Counted from the first letter of the stretch, positions 49,039-57,316 are shown. The stretch is 64,000 bases of DNA from Photobacterium marinum (GCF_000331515.1 NZ_AMZO01000038.1:1-64000), one strand, 5' to 3'. Translations and numbers: made by a program. Notes: generated by a model from the letters alone, not told the origin.

Positions 49039-50007
49039 TCAGGCTGTAACGCCGTTAAGTTGAATTGCACCTTGGCGATATAATAGCCCGTTCACACGAT
49101 CTTTCTTCAGCAGCAGCGGGCCGTCGAGGTCAACAAGATCTGCTTTGGATGCAATAGGAAGTGCTGTTTCCATGGCCAGAGAGCTTCCGACCATACAACC
49201 TACCATCACTTTAAACCCAAGTTGATGAGCTTTGGCTTCAAGTTTCAGGGCTTCAGTTAATCCGCCCGCCTTATCGAGCTTAATGTTAATCATCTCGTAG
49301 CAACCGATCAGTTCGTCGAGATCATCAGTGGTATGGCAGCTTTCATCGGCGCACAATGTGATTGGGTGCTTGATACTGAGTAGTTGAGCATCCTGTCCTT
49401 TTGGTACTGGTTGTTCAATCATTCTAATGTGGAAAGGAGATAACTGGTTAAATATATTTTCCAGGTCAATTTCTCCCCATGCCTCATTGGCATCAATGAT
49501 CAGTTCTGCTCCCGGAGCAACAGTTCGTACTGCGTTTACTCGTTCAATGATTTGTTCATTATTAAGCTTTATCTTCAGTAACCTTGCCCCTTGTTTACAT
49601 AACTCTTTTGCTTGCTGGGCCATTTTTTCAGGGCTGTCCAGAGAAACAGTCATTGCGGTGACGATTTCAGGTTCGATATCGAAGGCTTGGTAAGGAAACT
49701 CCTGTTGTAACTCCAGTCGCCAAAGTGCGCAATCGACAGCATTTCGTGCCGCTCCGGCAGGAAGTAGTTGTTGAAGAGTCTCGCGGTTGAGCTCAACACC
49801 GTCCGGCAGCGAGTTTAATGAGTGAACCTGTTTGATGACAGACTCAATGCTCTCGCCATATCTGGGGTAGGGGGTGCATTCACCTTTGGCCGACGTTTTA
49901 CCGTCGTTGATGGTAACCGTGACGACATCCTGGTGAGTCCGGGTGCCTCGAGAGATAGTAAATGGACGGGCAAGCGGGAATTGCTCTTGGACGGCATTGA
50001 TTTTCAT
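49039..50007 (-). CDS. dgcA: DgcA-like enolase-superfamily racemase (dipeptide epimerase family)
   Basis: Enolase-superfamily enzyme of about 322 aa related to L-Ala-D/L-Glu epimerases. Catalytic marks: KIKLN (second Lys of KxK), DANEAW (first metal Asp), EQPV (Glu), ADES (Asp) and NIKLDKAGG (opposite Lys). Immediately upstream (13 nt) is a DUF1611 gene; this pair is the published DgcN-DgcA system of marine bacteria that turns D-glutamate into L-glutamate, in which DgcA acts on the N-acylated intermediate. GGGGGAAA precedes ATG 50007. Murein dipeptide epimerisation remains the alternative, but the paired gene favours D-Glu. Confidence 0.82.
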   Translation of the reverse strand: MKINAVQEQFPLARPFTISRGTRTHQDVVTVTINDGKTSAKGECTPYPRYGESIESVIKQVHSLNSLPDGVELNRETLQQLLPAGAARNAVDCALWRLELQQEFPYQAFDIEPEIVTAMTVSLDSPEKMAQQAKELCKQGARLLKIKLNNEQIIERVNAVRTVAPGAELIIDANEAWGEIDLENIFNQLSPFHIRMIEQPVPKGQDAQLLSIKHPITLCADESCHTTDDLDELIGCYEMINIKLDKAGGLTEALKLEAKAHQLGFKVMVGCMVGSSLAMETALPIASKADLVDLDGPLLLKKDRVNGLLYRQGAIQLNGVTA

Positions 50008-50020
50008 TCTATTTCCCCCG

Positions 50021-51025
50021 TTATATTGAGAGGAGGTTGTTAACAATAGTCGCAACCCCAAAGCGAACCGGATCGGTTACCGGCATTTGATATTGTTGCT
50101 CCATTTTCTTACATAGTGCAAGGGCATCGTCTTGATTTAGTGAGGAAGAATTCAGACAAATACCGATGAATCTTGCATTTTTGTTAGTCAGCCGAGCAGC
50201 ATTCAGGTTGACATCAATTGTTTCTTGAATTGAAGGGAGCGACATGTGAGGGAAGTGGCGTATATGTTGGCGTCCGACTTCGTGACATAAAACCATAGCG
50301 TCAGGTTGAGAACCATGTAAAAGCCCAAGGCTGACTCCGGCATAAGCCGGATTTAATAGAGAACCCTGGCCTTCAATAACATCCCAGTCATGATCGGTAA
50401 AAGCCGGACTGATGGCTTCCGCTGCACCTGCGATGAAATCAGCGATGACGGCATCAACAGAAATACCTCGTCCGGCAATCAGAATTCCTGTTTGTCCGGT
50501 TGCCCGGAATTGTGCTCTGAGACCCTGAGCTTTCATTTCTCGCTCAATTGCGAGAGAGGTATACATTTTGCCGACTGAGCAGTCAGTTCCTACAGTCAGT
50601 AATCTTTTTCCCTGGCGTTTTTTACCGTTGCCCACTTCCAGCGGTTGATCATAATGGCGAACATCAAATAGTTGGCAATGGTTCTCTTTTGCGGTTTGGT
50701 TGAGAGAAGGGATATCAGCAAGGCGCTGGTGCAAACCAGAGGCTATGTTATAGCCGAGTTCAAGTGCGTGCTTTAGCGTCTCCAACCACGTTTGAGGGAG
50801 AAACCCTCCGGCATTAGCTGTGCCTATTATCAGGGTCTTAGCACCTTGTTGTTTTGCTTCTTGTAAGGATAGATCAGTAAGTCCGACTGATACTGTATCG
50901 CTATTTAGTCTGTATTGCCCGACGCATAGCTCCGGGCGCCAGCTCAAAATTCCTCTGGCTGTTTTGGCCGCCAGTGGGTCAGTGACATCACCGAGAAACA
51001 GAAGATAAGGTTGTGGAATTTGCAT
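50021..51025 (-). CDS. dgcN: DgcN-like DUF1611 protein (D-glutamate N-acyltransferase family)
   Basis: Cytoplasmic protein of 334 aa with a P-loop NTPase-like fold: GTDCSVGKMYT is the Walker A-like loop around residue 150. The DUF1611 marks are RATGQTGILIAGRGISVDAVIADFIAGAAE and DVIEGQGSLLNPAYAGVSLGLLHGS. In characterised marine homologues DgcN acylates D-glutamate for the next enzyme. It is directly upstream of dgcA with a 13-nt gap, so the two are co-transcribed, and the RsgA-like gene may be read through from them. Together they would let the cell use D-Glu from peptidoglycan debris. Confidence 0.85.
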   Translation of the reverse strand: MQIPQPYLLFLGDVTDPLAAKTARGILSWRPELCVGQYRLNSDTVSVGLTDLSLQEAKQQGAKTLIIGTANAGGFLPQTWLETLKHALELGYNIASGLHQRLADIPSLNQTAKENHCQLFDVRHYDQPLEVGNGKKRQGKRLLTVGTDCSVGKMYTSLAIEREMKAQGLRAQFRATGQTGILIAGRGISVDAVIADFIAGAAEAISPAFTDHDWDVIEGQGSLLNPAYAGVSLGLLHGSQPDAMVLCHEVGRQHIRHFPHMSLPSIQETIDVNLNAARLTNKNARFIGICLNSSSLNQDDALALCKKMEQQYQMPVTDPVRFGVATIVNNLLSI

Positions 51026-51360
51026 ACAACGTCCTTGAGTATGTGAAAACCAAAGAATACCACTAAAAAATGTCAGTAATTCGATGCCGAATAAAATTTG
51101 TTAGCAGGGTATAACTTGAGTTTATAGCAATTGGCTAAGCGAAGAAACATAACAGCATTCTGCTATCATTTGTTTGAAGGAAATAAATTTATGGAAATGA
51201 TGTTGTGGAAAAGGTTTTGTGAAAATATTGGCTGCTAAATAGCTCGGATAGATCTATTAGGGCGAAGTATGTAAAGCGCGGTTTTAGATTCCGTCCCGGT
51301 CAGGAGAGCTGCGTTTTGCAGCCTTCTCCTAAAAAACAGTCTAATCAGTGAATTAACCGA
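51026..51360. other. 335-bp region between dgcN and the tandem microproteins
   Basis: Includes the dgcN promoter region and, at 51302-51330, a hairpin AGGAGAGCTGC / GCAGCCTTCTCCT lying 31 nt after the second microprotein stop. On the minus strand no T-run follows this hairpin, so its terminator role is uncertain. No further coding frame is seen. Confidence 0.5.
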
Positions 51361-51441
51361 TTATTTCTTCTTTGGTGTGTTTTGTTGCTGCATACGTTTT
51401 GTAGTCAGATAACGCATTGCAAATAGGCTTTCAACGTTCAT
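51361..51441 (-). CDS. Microprotein B (26 aa) of tandem pair
   Basis: Open frame of 26 codons with a strong SD (GGAG, 6 nt before the ATG). It starts MNVESLFAMRYLTTK and ends in a Gln/Lys-rich tail (QQQNTPKKK). It starts 29 nt after the stop of microprotein A and resembles it: hydrophobic/aromatic N-terminus with Phe and a Tyr-Met/Leu step, then a K/Q-rich tail. The pair looks like a duplication and is likely one transcript. I do not know the family. A membrane-touching or complex-binding helix is one guess. Confidence 0.6.
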   Translation of the reverse strand: MNVESLFAMRYLTTKRMQQQNTPKKK

Positions 51442-51470
51442 TGTTTTCTCCTTATTTAAACAAACTGTAA

Positions 51471-51560
51471 TTAGCGTTTTGCTGAGTTTTGTTTCTGCTG
51501 TTGTTTGCTGGCCTGTTTCACCATGTACTGAGCTACAAGAAACTGATTCAAATCAAACAT
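51471..51560 (-). CDS. Microprotein A (29 aa) of tandem pair
   Basis: Open frame of 29 codons with SD GGTGA 5 nt before the ATG. It starts MFDLNQFLVAQYMVKQ and ends KQQQKQNSAKR. It shares with microprotein B the pattern FL.A.(R/Q)Y.(M/L)..K followed by a Gln-rich, basic end. Upstream on the same strand are a CRP-like site and two copies of a 15-bp palindrome, the promoter-proximal one ending just 11 bp before the ATG. That combination strongly suggests a real, tightly controlled gene. Family and function unknown. Confidence 0.6.
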   Translation of the reverse strand: MFDLNQFLVAQYMVKQASKQQQKQNSAKR

Positions 51561-51570
51561 ACTGTCACCT

Positions 51571-51587
51571 TTGTAATTTACTTACAA
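51571..51587. promoter_or_regulatory. Palindromic operator copy 1 (proximal)
   Basis: TTGTAA-TTTAC-TTACAA; its 15-bp core TGTAATTTACTTACA differs from copy 2 by one base. It lies just before the SD of microprotein A, where binding would repress. Confidence 0.5.
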
Positions 51588-51634
51588 TTTAAGTCTGCGT
51601 TGTGATTTATTTGTCATCACATTGATTATGTTAG

Positions 51635-51650
51635 TGTGACTTACATCACT
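51635..51650. promoter_or_regulatory. CRP-like binding site
   Basis: TGTGA-CTTACA-TCACT matches TGTGA-N6-TCACA at 9 of 10 fixed positions. It is centred about 82 bp before microprotein A, between the two copies of the palindrome. Confidence 0.5.
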
Positions 51651-51664
51651 ATGCAAGAGCTTTG

Positions 51665-51679
51665 TGTAATTTAATTACA
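51665..51679. promoter_or_regulatory. Palindromic operator copy 2 (distal)
   Basis: TGTAATTTAATTACA, a perfect palindrome with the same sequence as copy 1 except for the central base. Centres are 93 bp apart, so a looping repressor or paired activator site is possible. Confidence 0.5.
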
Positions 51680-51767
51680 ATTTTACCTGAAAGCTAATTA
51701 CATTGATGTATTGAGTTGTCCTGCAGTAAAAATGGTTATGAATTAGGGGGAAACTTGAGGAAAGGAA

Positions 51768-51784
51768 CCCGCCATAAAGGCGGG
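51768..51784 (-). terminator. Terminator-like hairpin after the 181-aa gene
   Basis: CCCGCC (51768-51773) and GGCGGG (51779-51784) with a 5-nt loop, followed on the minus strand by TTCCTTTCC, 22 nt after the stop. Confidence 0.65.
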
Positions 51785-51805
51785 TAAGTCGCTAGCAGAT
51801 AGCCA

Positions 51806-52351
51806 TCATTTCTTGTCGGCTACTGGCACCATGATGTGAACATATGGGGTATCTTTCCACATTACATATGGGCCGCCGGTACTAGGATCATCAGTTAATC
51901 CTTCAAGCATTGCTTTTGGCACGATAATCATCAGGTGAGGGCCGGTTTCAACATAGTCATCGGCTTTCTTAGGATTCGGATGATAGGGATCTGAGTTACT
52001 GACACCCGCCCCCAGATCACCTTGTAACATATAAGAAATTCCGATTTTGTCTGCTTTGAAATCCTTTTTGTTGACCATTGCATCCAGCATTTCCATCCAA
52101 ACGGCATCGTTACACATTGGCATGCCGTCATCGGGGAAAGTATCCGGTAGGCAAGTCCAGCCGTTGTTGCCTTTGATAACTTCCTTACCTTTTACAATAA
52201 CTGTTGCGTTGTCACTGATTGCGGCAGGTGCTGCAGATTTTGCTCTGGTGATAAGTGCATCAAGATCGTCACTTGCGAATGCAGTGTTGATAAAGCTCAC
52301 TGAACACAGGAGTGCAGCTACGCCTATTTTAGGCACTAAGTAGTTAGCCAT
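51806..52351 (-). CDS. Exported protein of unknown function (181 aa)
   Basis: Secreted or periplasmic protein with a signal peptide (residues 1-26, TAFA/SDDLD). The mature part has two Cys (WTCLPD and PMCND) probably in a disulfide, and conserved-looking blocks DPYHPNPKKADDYVETGPHLMI and GGPYVMWKDTPYVHIMVPV. The His/Asp/Tyr-rich centre could bind metal or a ligand, but no known catalytic motif was identified. I have no reliable family name. It lies downstream of a DUF3581 gene, convergent with nothing, and has its own terminator. Confidence 0.6.
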   Translation of the reverse strand: MANYLVPKIGVAALLCSVSFINTAFASDDLDALITRAKSAAPAAISDNATVIVKGKEVIKGNNGWTCLPDTFPDDGMPMCNDAVWMEMLDAMVNKKDFKADKIGISYMLQGDLGAGVSNSDPYHPNPKKADDYVETGPHLMIIVPKAMLEGLTDDPSTGGPYVMWKDTPYVHIMVPVADKK

Positions 52352-52442
52352 GATTATTACTCCACTACTTTATTAATTGGCATTGTACCAACCTGTAAAG
52401 TATAGGGGGGATGTATCGTGGCTGAGCGAATGTTCAAAACTT

Positions 52443-52470
52443 AAAAAGCCGACAATAAAGTCGGCTTTTT
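52443..52470 (-). terminator. Terminator of the DUF3581 gene
   Basis: AAAAAGCCGAC (52443-52453) and GTCGGCTTTTT (52460-52470) with a 6-nt loop, 20 nt after the stop. Confidence 0.9.
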
Positions 52471-52490
52471 AATGACTGTTTTTTCAGAAC

Positions 52491-53213
52491 TTATGCTGCT
52501 GCAAGAAGGGCTGAAAAGTCTACTTTGCGCTGATTGAAGCGGTTAACCAGATCGTCGATATCATCCTGGCAGTATGGTTTCAGACCACTCATTACCATAC
52601 GTTTGCGGCCGGTACCGACTACTTCACCGTTTTCTTTAAAGCAGAATTTCAGGGTTACGCTACCGCGCTTGCCGTCTACATCGATATCAGAACCTGTTAG
52701 TTCAACGGTGGGTGCAGTGATGTCTAGACGTTCGAAATCAAGCTCCATGCTTTCATAAATTACCAGCGGGCGAGCCGGGTTAATCATGATCTGCTTTGAC
52801 TCCATCAGCGGAACCATGATGTGTGGGAAATTCATGCCAGAGAACTGAACATAGCTCTTAGTCACTTGTTCAATCAGAGCCTGGTTGTTAGTTACATCAC
52901 CTTCACGAGTAATGTGCAGGTACTCTTTTCCTTTTTCATCAACCATTGACAGTTCGCTGTCAGATTTCTGCTCAAGGCCCAGAGCGACACCGTCATTGAT
53001 CATACCGGCGAAATCGAAACGCATCTTTTGGCTCAAGCCTGCTTTGGAGAGAACAACAGAGAAAAGCAGATCACCAGGAACACAGAAACGTTTGTTATCT
53101 TCGTCATGAATAGGATTGAAATCACCGGCGATTTTTTTCGCAAAGTGACTTGCTTGCTCACGTGTAAAAGAAAATTCACCGTTCTGTTCTGAGTAATACG
53201 ATTCTAAAAACAT
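52491..53213 (-). CDS. DUF3581 (hot-dog-like) protein
   Basis: Cytoplasmic protein of about 240 aa. The N-terminal part FTREQASHFAKKIAGDFNPIHDEDNKRFCVPGDLLFS looks like a MaoC/hot-dog dehydratase region (ASGDxNPIHxD), though it belongs to the DUF3581 family of gammaproteobacteria. A second hot-dog-like half (LDFERLDITAPTVELTGSDIDVDGKRGSVTLKFCF) follows. ATG 53213 is used because the upstream frame contains no conserved sequence. An acyl-CoA-related role is possible but unproven. Confidence 0.75.
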   Translation of the reverse strand: MFLESYYSEQNGEFSFTREQASHFAKKIAGDFNPIHDEDNKRFCVPGDLLFSVVLSKAGLSQKMRFDFAGMINDGVALGLEQKSDSELSMVDEKGKEYLHITREGDVTNNQALIEQVTKSYVQFSGMNFPHIMVPLMESKQIMINPARPLVIYESMELDFERLDITAPTVELTGSDIDVDGKRGSVTLKFCFKENGEVVGTGRKRMVMSGLKPYCQDDIDDLVNRFNQRKVDFSALLAAA

Positions 53214-53448
53214 GCCTAACTTATGAATACCTTCGTTAATCGAACTATCAAATATTCTACATGAGATGTTCACAATAATTGGTCTAGCCAGTGAGACAGC
53301 TAAAAAGCTTGATTCTCTTGGCAGAAAAATGTAGGCAACAGTTTGCACTTAACTCTCTGAATAACAAGAAAATTAAAATCGACAGTGTTCGTAAATTATA
53401 TTTCAGGTTATTCAGTAGTTTAACTATGCACTGTTTCCTGCTGTTTGA

Positions 53449-53895
53449 TTATAGCTTGTGGCCCTGATAAATGGTGGAAAAATCCCGGTTCTGAAACACG
53501 GACACAAGCTCTTTGGGGAAGAAAAGAATGTTGTCGAGTTTATCTAAATGAACCCACTCATAACCAATTTGCGCAGGATCCAGATTGCTGGCCTGAGCGA
53601 TAAAGTTGGGTTTAATACCTTCAACGAAGACTTCAAGCTGGTGGAAATGGTCCGGTAGGTAAGGTGTAGGGGAGCGGTCGGTGATTAAATCTCTGATGCA
53701 TAAAACGTCACCCATTTCTGCTTGTATACCCAATTCTTCCATTAGTTCTCGATGAAATGCTTCTTCGAGTGTTTCGCCGTGCTCAACGCCACCGCCGGGC
53801 GTGATATACCAAAAACCACGGTCATCCTGATGTTTACACAGCAAAATGTGATTTTGACAGTAAAAAACTGCGCGTACTGAGAGTCGTGGGTTCAT
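53449..53895 (-). CDS. NUDIX hydrolase
   Basis: Phosphohydrolase of 148 aa acting on nucleoside diphosphate-linked compounds. The NUDIX box is complete: GGGVEHGETLEEAFHRELMEELG, fitting G-x5-E-x7-REuxEExGu. The N-terminal beta strand reads RAVFYCQNHILLCKHQ. Substrate cannot be told; oxidised nucleotides, ADP-ribose or capped RNA are options. The gene has no operon partner and lies between the DUF3581 gene and a damaged small gene. Confidence 0.88.
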   Translation of the reverse strand: MNPRLSVRAVFYCQNHILLCKHQDDRGFWYITPGGGVEHGETLEEAFHRELMEELGIQAEMGDVLCIRDLITDRSPTPYLPDHFHQLEVFVEGIKPNFIAQASNLDPAQIGYEWVHLDKLDNILFFPKELVSVFQNRDFSTIYQGHKL

Positions 53896-54058
53896 ATTTC
53901 TTTCCGAATCAGAAGCATGATCATTAATTTTAGAAATGAATCAGAAAAAGTATGATTTTTTTGATGCAACTACGGGCATAATTATGTAATATGCCCCCCT
54001 GAAAAACATCGGCTATGCTTATAAAGCATTGTTTTATAAATTAAAAAAGAACGGTTTC

Positions 54059-54218
54059 ATGGCTAGGGTTACTTTATCTGAGCGAAATAAGAAGTACAAA
54101 AAAGTACGCATAACCATCTTCTAGACGTGTAGAAGCTCAGGAAAATAAAGTAGCACGGAAGCTGCAAAAAAAAGCCCCCAGAAGTAGTGACCAATCACTG
54201 TTTCTGGGGGCTAAATAA
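54059..54218 (+). pseudogene. Possible frameshifted basic microgene
   Basis: An ATG at 54059 opens a 21-codon frame (MARVTLSERNKKYKKVRITIF) that ends at TAG 54122. If one T near 54118-54120 is removed, the frame continues as SRRVEAQENKVARKLQKK, a seamless basic, helical extension. The pattern looks like a small gene broken by a one-base insertion or a sequence error. The extended frame runs into the terminator at 54173-54212, so its true end is unclear. The SD is weak (AACGG). It could also be chance. Confidence 0.3.
54173..54212 (-). terminator. Terminator of the tup-mob operon
   Basis: AGCCCCCAGAA (54173-54183) and TTCTGGGGGCT (54202-54212) with an inner AGTGA/TCACT pairing. On the minus strand the stem is followed by eight T, so it ends the operon. 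Confidence 0.9.
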
Positions 54219-54250
54219 TATCTGTTAGTTAAGACGGCAGGTAAATAGGG

Positions 54251-56029
54251 TTACACTCGTCCTTGTAGCGGAATTACCCGTACTCTCTCACCAATTTCAA
54301 CACCAGGTTGTTCAGGCACAATTTCAATCAGGCAGTTTGCTTCACTCATCGAACGAAGAATACCTGAACCTTGCTGACCAGTTGTTCTTACCGCCAGGCG
54401 TCCGTTTGCATCGATACTGAAAACACCACGGCTGTATTCAGTTCGTCCCGGACGTGAGCGAAGTTTCTCTGTCGCAACAGCTTTAAATACCTGTGGTTGC
54501 CAGTTATCTATCCCCTGAAGTTTACGAATTGCAGGCTCTACAAATTGCAGGAAGGCGACCATGACTGCCACCGGGTTACCCGGCAGGCCAAAGAACGGCT
54601 TCTGGCGAATTTGACCAAAGGCAAGCGGACGACCTGGACGCATGTTGATACGCCAGAAGTTGATCTGGCCCAGTTTGTCGAGGATGGTTTTGATGTAATC
54701 CGCATCACCGACAGAAACGCCACCGGAAGAGAGAATCACATCAGCTTGCTTGCTGGCTTTCTCTAAGGTTGCTTCTAACGCAGCTTCACTGTCTTCAATA
54801 ATACCAAGATCGATGACTTCACAGCCGACTTTAGTCAGCATGGCGCGCAGGGTGTATCTGTTTGAATCATAAATGCAGTTTTGCTTTTGTTCTTCTCCCG
54901 GTGCTTGAACTTCATCACCTGTTGAGAAGATCGCGACTTTAATCTGCTTGTTGATACACACTGAATTCAGGCCAAGAGAGGCGATCATCCCCAGCTCAGG
55001 CGCTGTGATTTGGGTACCAGCTGAAACAGCAGTCTGACCGATAGCCAAGTCTTCACCGGCTTGGCGTACATTCTGCCCTGCACGAATTGGGCCTTTGGTC
55101 GTATCGAAGGTGACGGTGTCACCATTCTGTTGTGCTTGTTCACGCATAATTACGGTATCAGCATTGGCCGGAACCGGTGCGCCGGTCATGATTCGAACCG
55201 CTTCACCTTGTTGCAGCGGTTGATCATAGCTATGGCCAGCCATTACTTCTGCAACCACGCGGTAGCTTTCATGTTCCAGATCATCGCCTCGGATCGCATA
55301 ACCATCCATTGCCGAATTGGTGTGCTGCGGAACATTGACCGGGGACAGAATGTCCCGTGCGACAATTTGTCCCAGAGCCTGCTCAAGTGATACTTCAAGC
55401 TCGTTGTTTGGTGGGACGATTTGTTTCAGAATGCGCTGTCGGCCCTCATCTACAGACAACATGCCTGACTGTTCAAGATCGCTACAGCTGAATCCTGCTT
55501 CTGTTGGCTCCTGATCTTTTTTAGTAAAAGCGACAACAAAATCTGTTAGCTGATTAAGATCATTGATATCAAGCTGAGGAAGTTCGGTTTTCGCCGGTAC
55601 GTTAGCTGCAACCGCAATGATGTTTTTATCGTCCGGATGTAGCCAGGGTTTGCCGATTTCTTCACGGTGAAGCTCGATTTTCGGGAAATCCAGCTTTTTG
55701 AAACCTTCAACCAGGATTAGGTCAAGTTCAGTCTGATCCAGTTGCGTGATTAGGTGGGGAAGGTTCGCTTCTTCATCTGGTGTTTCCGTTACCAGTGCGC
55801 GGCGGTAGCGGGATGAAATCAGCATTTGTGCGGCACCGGCTTTACGCAGGCGATAGCTGTCTTTACCTTCTTTATCAACGTCGAAATTATGGTGAGCGTG
55901 TTTGATAACTCCGACTCTGATGCCACGCTCAACAAGCTTAGGCAGCATGGCTTCCAGCAAGGTGGTTTTACCTGTACCGCTCCAGGCCGCGAAGCCTAAC
56001 AGGGGCAGGGATGCATTAATCTGACTCAT
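54251..56029 (-). CDS. MobB-MoeA fusion protein (molybdenum cofactor biosynthesis)
   Basis: Fused protein of 592 aa. Residues 1 to about 165 are MobB: P-loop AWSGTGKTTLLEAMLP, IKHAHHNFDVDKEGKDSYRLRKAGA and LILVEGFKK, binding GTP and helping MobA. From about 185 the MoeA part follows: NVPQHTNSAMDGYAIRGDDL, MTGAPVPANADTVIMREQ, SSGGVSVGDADYIKTIL and the MPT-inserting NMRPGRPLAFGQI/FFGLPGNPVAVMVAF. MoeA inserts molybdate or tungstate into adenylylated molybdopterin. The start overlaps the mobA stop (ATGA). Such fusions are known in Vibrionaceae. It would couple metal insertion to GMP attachment. Confidence 0.93.
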   Translation of the reverse strand: MSQINASLPLLGFAAWSGTGKTTLLEAMLPKLVERGIRVGVIKHAHHNFDVDKEGKDSYRLRKAGAAQMLISSRYRRALVTETPDEEANLPHLITQLDQTELDLILVEGFKKLDFPKIELHREEIGKPWLHPDDKNIIAVAANVPAKTELPQLDINDLNQLTDFVVAFTKKDQEPTEAGFSCSDLEQSGMLSVDEGRQRILKQIVPPNNELEVSLEQALGQIVARDILSPVNVPQHTNSAMDGYAIRGDDLEHESYRVVAEVMAGHSYDQPLQQGEAVRIMTGAPVPANADTVIMREQAQQNGDTVTFDTTKGPIRAGQNVRQAGEDLAIGQTAVSAGTQITAPELGMIASLGLNSVCINKQIKVAIFSTGDEVQAPGEEQKQNCIYDSNRYTLRAMLTKVGCEVIDLGIIEDSEAALEATLEKASKQADVILSSGGVSVGDADYIKTILDKLGQINFWRINMRPGRPLAFGQIRQKPFFGLPGNPVAVMVAFLQFVEPAIRKLQGIDNWQPQVFKAVATEKLRSRPGRTEYSRGVFSIDANGRLAVRTTGQQGSGILRSMSEANCLIEIVPEQPGVEIGERVRVIPLQGRV

Positions 56030-56616
56030 AGTTCCTGTCCAAATTTTTGTAGTTCTTCTGGCGTGTTAAGGTTCACAAACGCGTTTGGTTGATCACTGAA
56101 ATCAACAGTAGTCATATTGCATTGTTTGTAAAGAAGAATGATTTTCCGATCGCCGTTTTCAAGAAATTTTTCGAGTTTAGGCAGGATCCTGCGGTTCAAC
56201 AGTGTAACCACAGGCTGAATATGTTCGCCGTCATGGGCGACAGCAATGTCAGTATTTTTACTGCATGCTGCGCTCATACGCGCTACCAAATCATGTGGCA
56301 GCTGAGGGCAGTCACAGGGAACAAAGCCAATCCACTCATCGTCAAGGTGGTGCAGGGCAGCATGCATTCCGCCTAAAGGACCCGGATAGTTCTGAATGTG
56401 GTCACCGAAAACTTTGCCGTAGCTACGGTAACGCTCCTGGTTGCGGTTGGCATTGATGGTGATGGTGTCAGTTTGTGGCTTCAGCGTTTCCATCACATGC
56501 TCAATCATTGCCCGTCCAGCCAGTTCGACTAGTCCCTTGTCGTTTCCACCCATACGGCTGGCTTGTCCGCCAGCCAGGATCACCCAGCTTGTGTTCTCAG
56601 GCGTAGGCATAGTCAT
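56026..56616 (-). CDS. mobA: Molybdenum cofactor guanylyltransferase
   Basis: Adds GMP to the molybdenum (or tungsten) cofactor for DMSO-reductase-type enzymes. About 196 aa with LAGGQASRMGGNDKGL (GTP-binding loop), GPLGGMHAAL, FVPCDCPQLP (metal Asp) and FVNLNTPEEL. ATG 56616 is chosen because AGGACAAGA precedes it; an ATG at 56628 is in frame. Its start overlaps the end of the ABC ATPase gene and its stop overlaps the next gene, so expression is translationally coupled. Confidence 0.92.
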   Translation of the reverse strand: MTMPTPENTSWVILAGGQASRMGGNDKGLVELAGRAMIEHVMETLKPQTDTITINANRNQERYRSYGKVFGDHIQNYPGPLGGMHAALHHLDDEWIGFVPCDCPQLPHDLVARMSAACSKNTDIAVAHDGEHIQPVVTLLNRRILPKLEKFLENGDRKIILLYKQCNMTTVDFSDQPNAFVNLNTPEELQKFGQEL

Positions 56617-57301
56617 TCTTGTCCTCATCGACGAGCTGCAGATCTGCCCGTTCTACTAATTGTGTTTTTGTTATTGTCCACTGGCGGCGGCAAAGGGCCG
56701 TCAGGGCATTTTTCTGGTGGCTGGTTATAACAAGGCTGGTGCCGCGCTCAAGCAGGTCTTTGGCGAGGACAACTTGTCTCTCAATCGATTCTTGATCGAG
56801 GCTGGCGCTGGATTCATCCATCAGCAATACGCCGGGTTTCAGCACCCATGCTCTCGCCATGGCCACGCGCTGGCGTTCACCACCTGAAAGTACGGAAATA
56901 TGTTCGTCCGCCAGCGTTTCCAACCCTACCATACGAAGGGCATGGATGGCTTCATTTCGACGCTGCTGGCGGTTGCTGATGGTGAATTTCAGACCATAAC
57001 AGACGTTATCGAACACAGTGCCGTCAAACATATAAGGCGTCTGGTGCATATAGATCACGCCGCCCTGAGTCTGACCGCAGAAAAAACGGTTTAGCCAGGA
57101 CTGCTTATGCAGGTTTACCTGGCCGGTAGTCGGTTTTTGCAGGCCGGAAAGAATTTTTAAAAGAGTGGTTTTGCCTACACCGTTGTCGCCGCTTAGATAG
57201 ATAGCATCTTTAGGGCCAAGGCTAAGCTGAGGAATATGAAAAAGCAGGCGATCCTTGAAACGGATCGATAGGTTTTCTGCCTGGATAGAAATTTGAGACA
57301 T
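56597..57301 (-). CDS. tupC: Tungstate ABC transporter ATPase
   Basis: Cytoplasmic ATPase of 234 aa driving tungstate uptake. Walker A GDNGVGKTTLL, Q-loop YMHQTPYMFDG, signature LSGGERQRVAMARAW, Walker B VLLMDESSASLD and H-loop ITSHQ are all present. It lies after the permease and binding protein genes and before mobA, the usual tupABC order. Symbol follows the neighbours TupA and TupB, since ATPase sequences alone do not give specificity. Confidence 0.88.
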   Translation of the reverse strand: MSQISIQAENLSIRFKDRLLFHIPQLSLGPKDAIYLSGDNGVGKTTLLKILSGLQKPTTGQVNLHKQSWLNRFFCGQTQGGVIYMHQTPYMFDGTVFDNVCYGLKFTISNRQQRRNEAIHALRMVGLETLADEHISVLSGGERQRVAMARAWVLKPGVLLMDESSASLDQESIERQVVLAKDLLERGTSLVITSHQKNALTALCRRQWTITKTQLVERADLQLVDEDKNDYAYA

Positions 57302-57316
57302 TACCTGTTCCCCGGC

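Noticed and set aside
51601..51621. Second CRP site TGTGA...TCACA upstream of the microproteins
   Set aside because: The half-sites are 11 nt apart instead of 6, so it does not fit CRP spacing.
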